Origin: Lachnotalea glycerini
GTDB lineage: Bacteria > Bacillota > Clostridia > Lachnospirales > Lachnospiraceae
Assembly (NCBI RefSeq): GCF_003201285.1
Contig: NZ_QICS01000001.1
Coordinates: 272,678 to 336,677, forward strand
Length of the DNA: 64,000 nt
Direction of reading: 5' to 3'
Of the stretch, positions 53,025 to 62,328 are shown in pieces. The notes beneath the pieces are model-generated. The model searched no databases, had not been told where the DNA came from, and worked only from the letters and a program-made list of their open reading frames with translations. The translations under genes were made by a program, and so were the position numbers. Position 1 is the stretch's first letter. Every line of letters begins with the position of its first letter.

Positions 53025-53435
53025 ATGACAGGACAAAATAAGAATGAAACTAAATTCAATCAGTTGACTTTGAGTGCACAGGTAAGAGAATTAATAAAAA
53101 GTGATCTATATGATGATTGCTATAAGATAATAGTAGAAGAAATGATGAATTCACCTCATGCACCAGAACCACATAATCTTATGGGAATGATTTTGGAATG
53201 GCAAGGAGATCATCTTTTAGCCATGAAGCACTTTAGAGCATCATGGGATTTAGATCCCTCCTATTTGCCGGCAAGGCATAACCTTGATGTATATGGATCG
53301 TTCTTCTCAAGGAGAATGGGGGCATATGATGAAAGCGATTGCCCAGCACTTGAGGAAAAGAATCCTTATAAATTGGAATATGGCGAAAATAATATTGGGC
53401 ATGTTGCGAGGAGGAATACATATGAAAATCAATGA
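53025..53435 (+). CDS. Small TPR-like protein of the Trk operon
   Basis: A 136-residue soluble protein. Residues about 40-90 form a TPR-like helical pair (PEPHNLMGMILEWQGDHLLAMKHFRASWDLDPSYLPARHNL). The ATG at 53025 follows GAGGAGG by 8 nt; an in-frame GTG at 53016 lies inside that site and is unlikely. The end overlaps the next gene by 14 nt. It is first in a potassium-uptake operon and may be an adaptor or assembly factor. Function is not known. Confidence 0.75.
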   Translation: MTGQNKNETKFNQLTLSAQVRELIKSDLYDDCYKIIVEEMMNSPHAPEPHNLMGMILEWQGDHLLAMKHFRASWDLDPSYLPARHNLDVYGSFFSRRMGAYDESDCPALEEKNPYKLEYGENNIGHVARRNTYENQ

Positions 53436-53865
53436 TATAAAGGATGATTATCAGATCTTGATAATTGGATGCGGCAGACTTGGTGCAAGTATTGCGAATG
53501 CATTATCAAATAGAAATAGAAATGTAACTATTGTAGACATAAATAAGGATTCTTTTCGGAAACTGTCACCATCTTTTAGTGGATTGTCAATGGAAGGGGA
53601 TGCAACAGATATAAAAGTATTAAAAGAAGCAGAAATAATTAAAGCAGATGTTCTAATAGCTGTTACAGATAATGACAATGTAAACATTCTCATTGCACAG
53701 ATGGCGAAAAGTATTTTTGATATAAAGGAAGTAATTGCGAGATTATACGATCCTGAGAAGGAATGTGTTTACAAAGAGTGTTGTATTCAGACCGTTTTCC
53801 CAGCTTTGTTATCGGCAAATGAAATTGACCGAATTCTAGATAAGGAGGAAAAGAATGAAAAATAA
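53422..53865 (+). CDS. TrkA-N (RCK) NAD-binding protein
   Basis: A 147-residue single-domain protein with the Rossmann loop IIGCGRLGASIANAL, an acidic end of strand 2 (VDIN) and EGDATD, as in RCK/TrkA-N domains that gate potassium channels with NAD(H) or ATP. GAGGAGG lies before the ATG at 53422, which is preferred to farther upstream starts inside the TPR gene. It has no TrkA-C domain. It overlaps its neighbours on both sides (14 and 11 nt), so the three genes are likely translationally coupled. It probably pairs with the next protein. Confidence 0.88.
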   Translation: MKINDIKDDYQILIIGCGRLGASIANALSNRNRNVTIVDINKDSFRKLSPSFSGLSMEGDATDIKVLKEAEIIKADVLIAVTDNDNVNILIAQMAKSIFDIKEVIARLYDPEKECVYKECCIQTVFPALLSANEIDRILDKEEKNEK

Positions 53866-54520
53866 AGTATTATTAGTAGGTGGATTCCATAAGGCAACAG
53901 CCTTAGCAAATTCACTCATCCACAGAGGATATTTAGTAACAATTATAAACGAAAATTATTCTGATTGTATGAGTCTTGCTGAAAACAATAAGTTAAAAGT
54001 TATTCATGGAGATGGATCGAAACCATATGTATTAGATGATGCGGAAGCATATGATAATGAAATAGCAATAGCACTTACACAGCATGATGAAGATAATCTT
54101 GTGATTTGCCAATTGTGCAAAAAAAAATTTGGAATTAAAAAAACAGTGTCATTAGTGAATGATCCCAAAAAAACAGATTTTTTTCACAATATGGGAATTG
54201 ATTCAGTGGTGTGTGCGATTAATACAATTACAGGAATTATTGAGCAACAGGCGTTTATGGATGAAATGGCTACTGTTTTACCTATTGGTCAAGGAAACCT
54301 AAGTATTGCTGAAGTACCAATATCACAGTCGGCACCAAGTGTGGATAAAAAAATATGGGAAATAGATTTACCGAAAGAAGTCATTATTGGCTGTATCTTG
54401 AGAGGTGAAAATAGTATGGTTCCAAGAGGGGATACCAGACTTTTAGCTGGAGATATACTTGTATTAATTTCTTCTAAAGAAAACCAAATATCAGCAATCA
54501 GAGAGTTGACAGGAAGGTGA
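53855..54520 (+). CDS. trkA: TrkA-like regulatory subunit (TrkA-N plus TrkA-C)
   Basis: A 221-residue protein. The N-terminal half is a degenerate Rossmann domain (LLVGGFHKATALANSL, HGDGSKPYVL) that lacks the full GxGxxG. The C-terminal 80 residues are a TrkA-C domain ending LLAGDILVLISSKENQISAI. It sits on the cytosolic side of TrkH. The preceding gene supplies a canonical nucleotide site, so the two may form a hetero-ring, which is inference. The gene overlaps its upstream neighbour by 11 nt. Confidence 0.88.
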   Translation: MKNKVLLVGGFHKATALANSLIHRGYLVTIINENYSDCMSLAENNKLKVIHGDGSKPYVLDDAEAYDNEIAIALTQHDEDNLVICQLCKKKFGIKKTVSLVNDPKKTDFFHNMGIDSVVCAINTITGIIEQQAFMDEMATVLPIGQGNLSIAEVPISQSAPSVDKKIWEIDLPKEVIIGCILRGENSMVPRGDTRLLAGDILVLISSKENQISAIRELTGR

Positions 54521-54525
54521 TGACA

Positions 54526-56004
54526 ATGAAAAAATTGTTTGTACATTCTGGTAGTATTGGAAAACTAATACTTTTGGTTAGTTTATTCATTATTCTGCCT
54601 TTAATAATAATACCATTTTATCCGGAAGATTTAATATATACTCCGTCATTTCTAATACCAGGATTACTCTCTGCTGTTTTAGGGATATTAATTTGTGTTG
54701 TAACGCAAAGTACAAATAATGAAGAGACATTTACAACAAAAAGAGGTAGTATTACTGTATTATTTGTATGGCTCTATAGTTTTTTTATTGGAGCACTTCC
54801 ATTTGTATTAGGCGGACAGTTGACCTTTATTCAAGCTTTGTTTGAATCAGTAAGCGGTTGGACAACAACAGGACTTTCTGCTATGGATGTAAGAGAAGTA
54901 CCAAAAATATTTTTGTTTTACAGAAGCTTTATGCAGTATTGTGGTGGTCTTGGATTTGTAATGGTTATGGTAATGCTGATTCAGGGAAAGCAGGCAATGA
55001 GCTTGTATAGTGCAGAAGGTCATTCAGATCAATTAGTACCCAATCTTGGGAAAACGGCTAGAACCATATTTTTAATGTATATGACGTATCTTTTGCTAGG
55101 TACAGGGCTCTACATAATCTTTGGAATGTCAGCATTTGATGCAATAAATCATTCTATGTGCGCATTATCAACAGGAGGGTTTTCAACACAATATGACAGT
55201 ATTGGAGTATACAATAGCATTGCTATTGAAGCGGTGACAATATTCCTAATGATTATTGGAACAACTAATTTTGCTGTATTACTGTTAATTTCCAAAAGAA
55301 AATTTAAGCAGGTGGCAAAAGTAAGTGAAGTAAGATTTTTACTTCTATTACTCATATTTACAGTTCCAGCTGTTGCAGGTTCTCTTGCATCTGGTTTATA
55401 CATTAGTATGGGTGAAGGCTTTCGATTATCTGTATTTAATATTGTTTCAGCATTGTCAACGAGTGGATTTTCAACCATGTCATATGCGCAATGGCCTGCA
55501 TTTAGTATTGGAATGATGATAGTTCTTATGATAATTGGTGGTGGTATTGGATCAACCGCAGGCGGTATGAAATTGACCAGAGTTTATTTAATGTATCGCA
55601 TAATGAAAGAAAACATAAAAAAGCGATTATTAGCATCAAGGACAGTTAGCAATCCCTATTTTTATAGAGCGCAGGGAAAGACTTATATTGATCAAACTTT
55701 GGAGTCAGATACGGTTGGATTTATATTTCTTTATATTGTAATATTCATTATTGGCTCACTATTAATAACTTTAACTGCATCTTGCTCATTAAGTGATGCT
55801 ATGTTTGAATTTGCCTCATCACTTGGTACAGTAGGACTTTCCATTGGATTGACTGGACCTGCAACAAACAAAATGACACTTATAATTGAAATGATAGGAA
55901 TGCTTTTAGGTAGACTAGAAATCTTTATTGTAATAATCGGTGTTCATTTAAGTATAAAGCATGCATCTAACTTCTTGAATACTAGGGTTAGGAAAGTGAA
56001 TTAG
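54526..56004 (+). CDS. trkH: TrkH/KtrB-family potassium uptake channel
   Basis: A 492-residue integral membrane protein with repeated M1-P-M2 units. Selectivity-filter-like segments are visible: SGWTTTGLS, ALSTGGFST, ALSTSGFST and SLGTVGLSIG, with GGIGSTAGGMK between. The ATG at 54526 is 8 nt after AGGAAGG and is preferred over closer upstream starts. It carries potassium into the cell with the two TrkA-like subunits encoded just before it. It is the last gene of the operon and converges with the recombinase gene. Confidence 0.94.
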   Translation: MKKLFVHSGSIGKLILLVSLFIILPLIIIPFYPEDLIYTPSFLIPGLLSAVLGILICVVTQSTNNEETFTTKRGSITVLFVWLYSFFIGALPFVLGGQLTFIQALFESVSGWTTTGLSAMDVREVPKIFLFYRSFMQYCGGLGFVMVMVMLIQGKQAMSLYSAEGHSDQLVPNLGKTARTIFLMYMTYLLLGTGLYIIFGMSAFDAINHSMCALSTGGFSTQYDSIGVYNSIAIEAVTIFLMIIGTTNFAVLLLISKRKFKQVAKVSEVRFLLLLLIFTVPAVAGSLASGLYISMGEGFRLSVFNIVSALSTSGFSTMSYAQWPAFSIGMMIVLMIIGGGIGSTAGGMKLTRVYLMYRIMKENIKKRLLASRTVSNPYFYRAQGKTYIDQTLESDTVGFIFLYIVIFIIGSLLITLTASCSLSDAMFEFASSLGTVGLSIGLTGPATNKMTLIIEMIGMLLGRLEIFIVIIGVHLSIKHASNFLNTRVRKVN

Positions 56005-56065
56005 ATAACTTAGTAACAAATAAGCCAGTTGTCATTGGATAAGAATTTTTTTACTTAAATATTAT

Positions 56066-57118
56066 TTAAAGTTTCTCTCTCAGCCTTACCGCCTTAGCAG
56101 CACTGCGACGACGTTCATCTTCAATAGCCGCGTAGTGCTTTTTGGTTGTGTTAACGTCCTTATGGCCTAATACGTCAGCAACCAGATAAATATCACCTGT
56201 TTCACGATAGAGATTCGTTCCATAGGTGCTTCGAAGCTTATGCGGCGTAATGTTCTTAAGCTGCGTAACAAGCTTTGAGTATTTCTTTACCAGATTTTCT
56301 ACAGAGCGTACATTGATTCTTTTATTTTGCAAGGAAAGAAATAGAGCATTCTGACTTTTATCCTCTGCTATGATAAGTTCACGCTCCTCTAGGTAATTCA
56401 GTAATGCAAGCTCAACCTCTTCTCCAAAATATACAACTACTTCATTTCCACCTTTTCTATGTATCTTAATTCCACCGTTTTTGAAATCAATATCAGTGAT
56501 GTCCAATCCAACACACTCTGATACACGGATTCCTGTACCGAGCAAAAGTGAGAGCATAGCCAAATCACGAAGCTTTGTTTTAGAATGGAATTGCTGCTGC
56601 TTCTTGGTTAAGCCAGTCCCCTGTTCGACTTCATCCAATAGAGATGCCACCTCATCAACATCAAGACGGACAATGTTTTTATCATGTATTTTGGGCATAG
56701 TAACAAGCAGAGCAGGGTTTTTTTCAATTAATTCTTTTTTGTAGTAATAATTATAAAAGGTTCTTAAAGCCGCAAGCTTTCGCATTTTGCCTCGTTCATC
56801 ATTTGTATGTTCAGTGCCGTCTTTTACATAATACTTTAAATAATCAAGATATTCTTCAATATCAACGGCCTTAATCTGATCTAAAATAGAAAGCGGAATT
56901 TTAGTAATATCCATTGATCTGCAATAGGAATTGTTTTCATGTAAAAATATAAAAAAGGTACGTAGGTCATAAGCATAAGCAATACGGGTTCTGGAAGAGG
57001 TAGAAGGCTCAATTCCCCTGAAAAAATCACTGCAAAATTTGGGCAGTGAAGCAATCAGAGTACGAAGCTTCATTGCATTATCAATATTCACCTGTTCATG
57101 ATAGGTATGTTCTTTCAT
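56066..57118 (-). CDS. Tyrosine recombinase (XerC/XerD-like)
   Basis: A 350-residue integrase-family protein. The N-terminal SAM-like core-binding domain ends near residue 135. The catalytic domain has Arg198 in GTGIRVSE, HKLRSTYG (His and second Arg), LGHKDV (His) and the nucleophile Tyr near 331 in KKHYAAI, so all active residues are present. No flanking direct repeats, tRNA end or phage gene is seen, so this is more likely a chromosomal Xer-type enzyme than an element integrase. GGAGGATATCAAC lies before the ATG on the minus strand. Confidence 0.9.
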   Translation of the reverse strand: MKEHTYHEQVNIDNAMKLRTLIASLPKFCSDFFRGIEPSTSSRTRIAYAYDLRTFFIFLHENNSYCRSMDITKIPLSILDQIKAVDIEEYLDYLKYYVKDGTEHTNDERGKMRKLAALRTFYNYYYKKELIEKNPALLVTMPKIHDKNIVRLDVDEVASLLDEVEQGTGLTKKQQQFHSKTKLRDLAMLSLLLGTGIRVSECVGLDITDIDFKNGGIKIHRKGGNEVVVYFGEEVELALLNYLEERELIIAEDKSQNALFLSLQNKRINVRSVENLVKKYSKLVTQLKNITPHKLRSTYGTNLYRETGDIYLVADVLGHKDVNTTKKHYAAIEDERRRSAAKAVRLREKL

Positions 57119-57415
57119 GTTGATATCCTCCCATTTGTCTATTTCTATTATTATAAAGCATTGAACCTGAATGCAAAATAAATTATTTCATTCGTTAAAA
57201 TATTTTCAGTAAACGTTATTATAACATAAATTGTAGAAGGGTGCATACTGTTGTGTTATAATATGGAAGATTTCTTTTATAGTTTGCCAGAAAGATTATT
57301 TCGCAAAATCTTGGCACAGTTAAAACATAATAAATGATACCGTATACTCTTAATGCATTCGCTTATAATAATAAAAGAGTGCATGATAGTATGCTGGTAA
57401 CTTGGAGGATAGGGC
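57119..57415. other. Intergenic region between divergent genes
   Basis: AT-rich, 297 bp. TATAAT boxes occur on the plus strand (57257-57262, 57364-57369) and on the minus strand near 57150, but none has a convincing -35 partner at 17 bp. No ORF with a site is supported. TTGGAGG just before 57416 serves the permease. Confidence 0.4.
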
Positions 57416-58762
57416 ATGAGATATCACTGGGACAAAAAATATTTATATTGGGGCGTTACTGCTTTTTTTGTGATTGCAGTAAGTATTCTGTTCTTTTACG
57501 GAGTTTTTCACAATAACAAATTAGTTAATTTTTTTGACAAATTGATTACTATTTTAATGCCCATTATTTATGGGATGATTATTGCTTATTTACTGGCACC
57601 GGTAGTCAATTATTTAGAAAAACATATTTTCTTCCCTTTCTTTTTTAATAAATGTAATATGAAACAAAAGAAAAAAAGCAGAAAACGTATCCGAGGACTC
57701 GCCATCTTTATTACACTTTCCATTGCAATTTTAAGTGTGGTTGGACTATTCTCGTTATTACTGCCACAATTATTTATCAGCATGAGCAGCCTAATTGCAA
57801 CATTTCCAACTAATTATGAAAATTTCTCCAAATTACTTGGAGAAATATTAGTTAAAAATCCTGATTTAGAATCCACGGTTACTTCTAATTTAGATGCTGT
57901 CTCAGGTTATATCGAACAGTATCTCAATCAACAAATATTACCGAAAATGAATGATATTTTCGTTCAATTTTCTTCGGGTATTTTGAATTTCATAGGTGTG
58001 CTAAACAATCTCCTGATTGGAGTCATAGTTTCCATCTATGTATTAAGCAGTAAAGAGCTTTTTGCAGCTCAATCGAAAAAACTGGTATATGCTGCCCTAA
58101 AGCCTTACAGAGCAAATATTTTAATCAAAAATCTTCGTTTGACCAATGATATGTTTAGTGGATTCATCAGTGGCAAGCTTTTAGATTCCTTTCTTATTGG
58201 AATACTATGTTTCATTGGTACCAAATTATTGAATACGCCGTATCCCGTGCTTGTTAGTGTAATTATTGGAGTGACAAATGTAATTCCTTTTTTTGGACCT
58301 TACTTAGGGGCAATTCCCTGCGGAATATTAATTCTGTTTGTAGATCCTCTTCAATTTTTTTATTTCATCGTATTTATTATTATATTACAAACCTTTGACG
58401 GCAATATATTAGGACCCAAAATACTTGGACATTCAACAGGTCTGTCTAGCTTTTGGATTATTGTAGCTATTTTGTTAGGCGGAGGCTTATTCGGAATTTT
58501 GGGTATGTTCATCGGTGTACCTGTATTTGCAGTAATATATGCCTTAGTGAAAGCGTTCGTAAATAGGAGTTTAATTGCACATAATCTGCCTCATAAAACA
58601 ACCGATTATTATAATTTAGATTATATTGATGAAGATACCTTTCACAAATTTTATAACCGTAATGAAAAAGAAGAATCCAAGCTTCATTCTAAGCTTGAAG
58701 AAATAAAAGCTAAAATAGAGGTAAAAGAGGATCAAAACAGAAGCAATAATACAAAAAAATAA
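57416..58762 (+). CDS. AI-2E/PerM family membrane permease
   Basis: A 448-residue membrane protein with about eight hydrophobic segments and the family layout: paired helices at the N-terminus (MPIIYGMIIAYLLAPVVNYLEK), a long amphipathic middle region, and a C-terminal block with GVTNVIPFFGPYLGAIP and GGLFGILGMFIGVPVFAVIYAL. The C-terminal 50 residues are charged and cytosolic. Family members export various small solutes; the name AI-2 exporter is often not justified. It stands alone. Confidence 0.9.
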   Translation: MRYHWDKKYLYWGVTAFFVIAVSILFFYGVFHNNKLVNFFDKLITILMPIIYGMIIAYLLAPVVNYLEKHIFFPFFFNKCNMKQKKKSRKRIRGLAIFITLSIAILSVVGLFSLLLPQLFISMSSLIATFPTNYENFSKLLGEILVKNPDLESTVTSNLDAVSGYIEQYLNQQILPKMNDIFVQFSSGILNFIGVLNNLLIGVIVSIYVLSSKELFAAQSKKLVYAALKPYRANILIKNLRLTNDMFSGFISGKLLDSFLIGILCFIGTKLLNTPYPVLVSVIIGVTNVIPFFGPYLGAIPCGILILFVDPLQFFYFIVFIIILQTFDGNILGPKILGHSTGLSSFWIIVAILLGGGLFGILGMFIGVPVFAVIYALVKAFVNRSLIAHNLPHKTTDYYNLDYIDEDTFHKFYNRNEKEESKLHSKLEEIKAKIEVKEDQNRSNNTKK

Positions 58763-58925
58763 ATCACTCATCATAAGTAATTACTTAATGTGACTTAGTT
58801 ACAGAATTGAGGATTATAGAAGCTTATAATCAAAACAAAGTAGAAGAAATGCTTATTTGGGATAAAAACGTCCTAAAAAGTTAAATCTTTAACATAGTTA
58901 TTCTAAGAGAAGGAGAGTAATTACT

Positions 58926-61427
58926 ATGAATCAGAAAACGATTATTATTGGCGGTGTGGCAGGTGGTGCCAGTGCAGCAGCACGCCTGAGAAGAAGAGAT
59001 GCAGCAATGGAAATTATAATGCTTGAGAAAGGCGATTATATTTCCTATGCAAACTGTGGGCTTCCATACTATATCGGAGATGTCATTCAAAACAGAGATG
59101 CTTTATTACTGCAAACACCACAGGCCATGAAAAAGAAATTTAATATTGATGTCAGAATTTCATCAGAGGTCATAAAAATTAATCCAGATGAAAAAAAGGT
59201 TCTTATTAAAAATCAAAAAACAGATGAAGAATATGAAGAGAGCTATGATAAATTGATTATTGCAACCGGTTCTTCACCAATTAAACCTCCAATTGAAGGG
59301 ATTGATAACGAAAGTATTTTTACCTTGTGGACCATACCGGATATGGACAAAATCAAAGCATACCTAAAAAGCAACACACCAAAACGCGCGGCTGTGATTG
59401 GCGGAGGTTTCATCGGCTTGGAAATGGCAGAAAATCTGCACGCCGAAGGTCTAAATGTGACTCTAATAGAAATGCAAAATCAGGTAATGGCACCGGCAGA
59501 TTTTGAAATGGCACAATTATTGCATGAAAATATGAGAGCCAATAATGTGAATCTTCTATTAGGGGATGGCGTTAAATCATTTTCCAATGAAAACGGCATC
59601 ACATCTATTTTATTAAACAGTGGTAAAACCATTCAGGTAGATATGGTTATCTTATCAATTGGGGTTAAGCCAAACAGTGCATTGGCCAAGAATGCAGGAA
59701 TCGCTCTAAATAGCAAGGGAGGCATCATAGTTGATGAACATCTGCAAACCTCAAAACCTGATATTTATGCAGTTGGTGATGTGATAGAGGTAGATAATTA
59801 CGTACTTAAGAATAAAACCATGATCCCTTTGGCAGGTCCTGCAAACAAGCAGGGACGTATTGTGGCAGATAATATTGCAGGAGACAAGAAACGATATAAT
59901 GGCTCTCTTGGAACAGCAGTTGCCAAGGTATTTGATTTAAGTGTTGCAACGGTTGGTATGAACGAAAAAACACTAATGACTCAGGGCAAGGAAAAAAATA
60001 AGGATTACTATACCGTATTAATTAATCAGAAATCACATGCCGGATATTATCCCGATGCAACACCAATTACACTGAAACTGATATTTGACCATGAAGGTAA
60101 GATATACGGAGCACAGGCGGTAGGACAGGATGGAGTAGACAAGCGAATTGACACTATTGCTGTAACAATGCGGTTAAATGGTACAATATATGATTTAACG
60201 GAACTTGAATTGGCTTATGCGCCTCCTTTTTCTTCCGCTAAGGATCCTGTGAATATGCTTGGCTTTGTAGCTGAAAATGTTTTAAACGGCTATGTTTCAT
60301 TTATCGAATACAATGAAATGGATGAGATGATTCTAAACAGTGATCAATCAAAGTACACAGTGCTTGACGTTACTGAGGATATTGAGCGTATGGTATTTCA
60401 AATTCCTGATTCCCATCATATTCCATTGGGACAGTTAAAAGAGCGCTTTCATGAACTAAACAAAGAAAAGTTAATCATTACGTATTGTGCAATCGGAGTC
60501 CGCTCCTATAATGCCGCCCGATTACTCATGCAAAATGGATTTAAAAGGGTAGCGGTATTATCAGGCGGAACATCCTTTTATAAATCGATGCATCACGCGG
60601 ATATGCTGAAAGAGGAAAATGAAATGAAATCAACTGTTACGGCTGCACAGATTAAGGAAGCACCAAGTGAGAATGTGACAGCCAATCAGGAGCTAAAGGT
60701 ATTAGACTGCTGTGGTCTGCAGTGTCCGGGACCTATTGTCAAAGTAAACGATGCAATGAGTCAAATGAAGGACTCTGAGATTCTTCGTGTTAGTGCAACT
60801 GATATGGGATTTGCCAGAGATATTGAGGCATGGTGTAAAAGAACGGGTAATACTTTAGTGAAAAAGGAACGCAAGGATAAAGAAAATATTGTTTATATAA
60901 AAAAGGGTACCGGATTTTGTGAAATGGAACGCAGTACAAATGAAACAGTAGTATTGCCGCAAGGAAAAACAATCATTGTATTTAGTGGAGATTTGGATAA
61001 GGTGTTAGCATCTTTCATTATTGCAAATGGAGCTGCTGCAATGGGAAGGCCTGTCACCATGTTCTTTACTTTCTGGGGACTCAACGCTCTTAGGAAAACG
61101 GAGACGGTTAAGGTAAAGAAGCCATTGATTGAAAAGATGTTCGGAATTATGATGCCGCAAGGAACTAAAAAACTGAAATTATCAAAAATGAACATGGGCG
61201 GCATGGGCACACAGATGATGAAAAAGGTTATGAAAGATAAAAATGTTGACTCTTTAGAAGCACTTATGAAGCAGGCTATGGCAAATGGCGTTAAGCTGGT
61301 AGCTTGTACGATGTCGATGGATGTGATGGGAATTACAAAGGAAGAATTAATTGATGGTGTAGAATTAGCTGGAGTTGCTTCCTACCTGGGAGATGCAGAA
61401 GAGTCAAACGTAAATCTATTTGTATAG
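58926..61427 (+). CDS. CoA-disulfide reductase-type flavoprotein fused to rhodanese, TusA and DsrE domains
   Basis: An 833-residue fusion. Residues 1-450 are a FAD/NAD(P) disulfide oxidoreductase with the FAD loop IIGGVAGGASAAARLRRRD, the single redox Cys44 in SYANCGLPYY (CoADR/NADH-peroxidase type), an inner NAD loop VIGGGFIGLEMAENL and YAVGDV. Residues about 460-560 are a rhodanese with Cys521 in TYCAIGVRS. Residues about 590-660 are a TusA domain with LDCCGLQCPGP. Residues about 675-833 are a DsrE/F-type domain (IIVFSGDLDKVLASFIIANGAAAMG). The chain suggests persulfide transfer between domains with NAD(P)H-driven reduction of CoA or protein polysulfides. The start follows AGAAGGAGAG. Confidence 0.94.
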   Translation: MNQKTIIIGGVAGGASAAARLRRRDAAMEIIMLEKGDYISYANCGLPYYIGDVIQNRDALLLQTPQAMKKKFNIDVRISSEVIKINPDEKKVLIKNQKTDEEYEESYDKLIIATGSSPIKPPIEGIDNESIFTLWTIPDMDKIKAYLKSNTPKRAAVIGGGFIGLEMAENLHAEGLNVTLIEMQNQVMAPADFEMAQLLHENMRANNVNLLLGDGVKSFSNENGITSILLNSGKTIQVDMVILSIGVKPNSALAKNAGIALNSKGGIIVDEHLQTSKPDIYAVGDVIEVDNYVLKNKTMIPLAGPANKQGRIVADNIAGDKKRYNGSLGTAVAKVFDLSVATVGMNEKTLMTQGKEKNKDYYTVLINQKSHAGYYPDATPITLKLIFDHEGKIYGAQAVGQDGVDKRIDTIAVTMRLNGTIYDLTELELAYAPPFSSAKDPVNMLGFVAENVLNGYVSFIEYNEMDEMILNSDQSKYTVLDVTEDIERMVFQIPDSHHIPLGQLKERFHELNKEKLIITYCAIGVRSYNAARLLMQNGFKRVAVLSGGTSFYKSMHHADMLKEENEMKSTVTAAQIKEAPSENVTANQELKVLDCCGLQCPGPIVKVNDAMSQMKDSEILRVSATDMGFARDIEAWCKRTGNTLVKKERKDKENIVYIKKGTGFCEMERSTNETVVLPQGKTIIVFSGDLDKVLASFIIANGAAAMGRPVTMFFTFWGLNALRKTETVKVKKPLIEKMFGIMMPQGTKKLKLSKMNMGGMGTQMMKKVMKDKNVDSLEALMKQAMANGVKLVACTMSMDVMGITKEELIDGVELAGVASYLGDAEESNVNLFV

Positions 61428-61465
61428 TTCTGTTATAAAGTGAATGTTGCAATTCATTCAATGCC

Positions 61466-61494
61466 TTGCTAAATTAGTTTCAATCATATATAAT
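61466..61494 (+). promoter_or_regulatory. Sigma-A promoter of the zinc-ribbon gene
   Basis: TTGCTA (61466-61471) and TATAAT (61489-61494) are 17 bp apart and 81 bp before the start codon. Confidence 0.65.
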
Positions 61495-61575
61495 TTAATC
61501 AGAATATGGAAATCTAAATAGTATCAAAGAATTAGTGATTCATAAAATATTTTTAAATAAAATGGAGGAATGAAT

Positions 61576-62022
61576 ATGGCATTCTTAGATAAACTAGGAG
61601 AAACGATTTCAACAAAAGGCAAAGACGTTGCCAAAAGAGCAAAGGAACTTGCGGAAGTAGCCAGCTTAAACGCCAAAATAAATACACAGGAAGAAATCAT
61701 AAGAAAGGCTTATATCGAAATAGGTCAAAAATATTATGAAAAAAACAAACTCGATACTACCAATGAGTTTGGCTCTGAATTTGAGATTATCTCAGAGTCG
61801 ATGGATGAAATCACTAAAATAAAAAAAGAAATTCAAATTATCAAAAATTATAAGGTATGTTCAAAATGTGGTGCAGAGGCACCTGCAGAAGCACTTTATT
61901 GCTCTGTATGCGGCGCTCAGTTTCAAATTGTAGAAGGAAATGCCAAAGAGTCTGATGAAACAAACGATAACATTTATGAAGAGGAATCAATTCACTCAGA
62001 GACAAAAGACAAAATTGATTAA
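61576..62022 (+). CDS. Zinc-ribbon protein with N-terminal coiled coil
   Basis: A 148-residue soluble protein. Residues 1-90 are helical and charged, likely a coiled coil. CSKCG (about 96) and CSVCG (about 113) form a four-cysteine zinc ribbon. The tail is acidic. The ATG at 61576 is 7 nt after GGAGG and is preferred over the ATG at 61570. It has its own promoter and terminator. Such short zinc-ribbon proteins are common in Lachnospiraceae; their role is not known to me. Confidence 0.8.
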   Translation: MAFLDKLGETISTKGKDVAKRAKELAEVASLNAKINTQEEIIRKAYIEIGQKYYEKNKLDTTNEFGSEFEIISESMDEITKIKKEIQIIKNYKVCSKCGAEAPAEALYCSVCGAQFQIVEGNAKESDETNDNIYEEESIHSETKDKID

Positions 62023-62089
62023 GTTTATGAAATCGTTAAGAACATTCTATTAAAAATTTATTAAATATATTTCAACTATATTTTAAAAA

Positions 62090-62134
62090 GATAATATTAA
62101 AAATCCTTAAAGGGTTATTAATGTTATCTTTTTT
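62090..62134 (+). terminator. Rho-independent terminator after the zinc-ribbon gene
   Basis: A 17-bp arm starting GATAATATTAA pairs with one ending ATGTTATC with a single mismatch and two G-U pairs, loop TTAAA, followed by TTTTTT. The remaining gap to 62328 holds the promoter of the next operon and no supported ORF. Confidence 0.85.
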
Positions 62135-62260
62135 ACTATTTTCGACATCAATTGAATATTTTATAAAAACATACTGATGAAAATAAAAGAAAAAGCAAGA
62201 ATTGACGAGTTAATTAGACATACCGCCGCAAAAAATTGTCAATTTTATACCTAACTAATT

Positions 62261-62289
62261 TTGCAAAATAATACAATTAATAGTATAAC
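62261..62289 (+). promoter_or_regulatory. Promoter of the LuxE/LuxC-like operon
   Basis: TTGCAA (62261-62266) and TATAAC (62284-62289) are 17 bp apart, 39 bp before the start codon. Further upstream, AATTGAC and GTCAATT face each other about 30 bp apart (62200-62243), a weak operator candidate. Confidence 0.5.
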
Positions 62290-62328
62290 AAAGCTACCGG
62301 AGAGTATAAAAATTAGGAGGTTTAAAGT

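Noticed and set aside
56066-57118. Tyrosine recombinase as the integrase of a mobile element carrying the cluster
   Set aside because: No attachment repeats, tRNA end or transfer genes are seen, and house-keeping potassium genes lie between it and the cluster.
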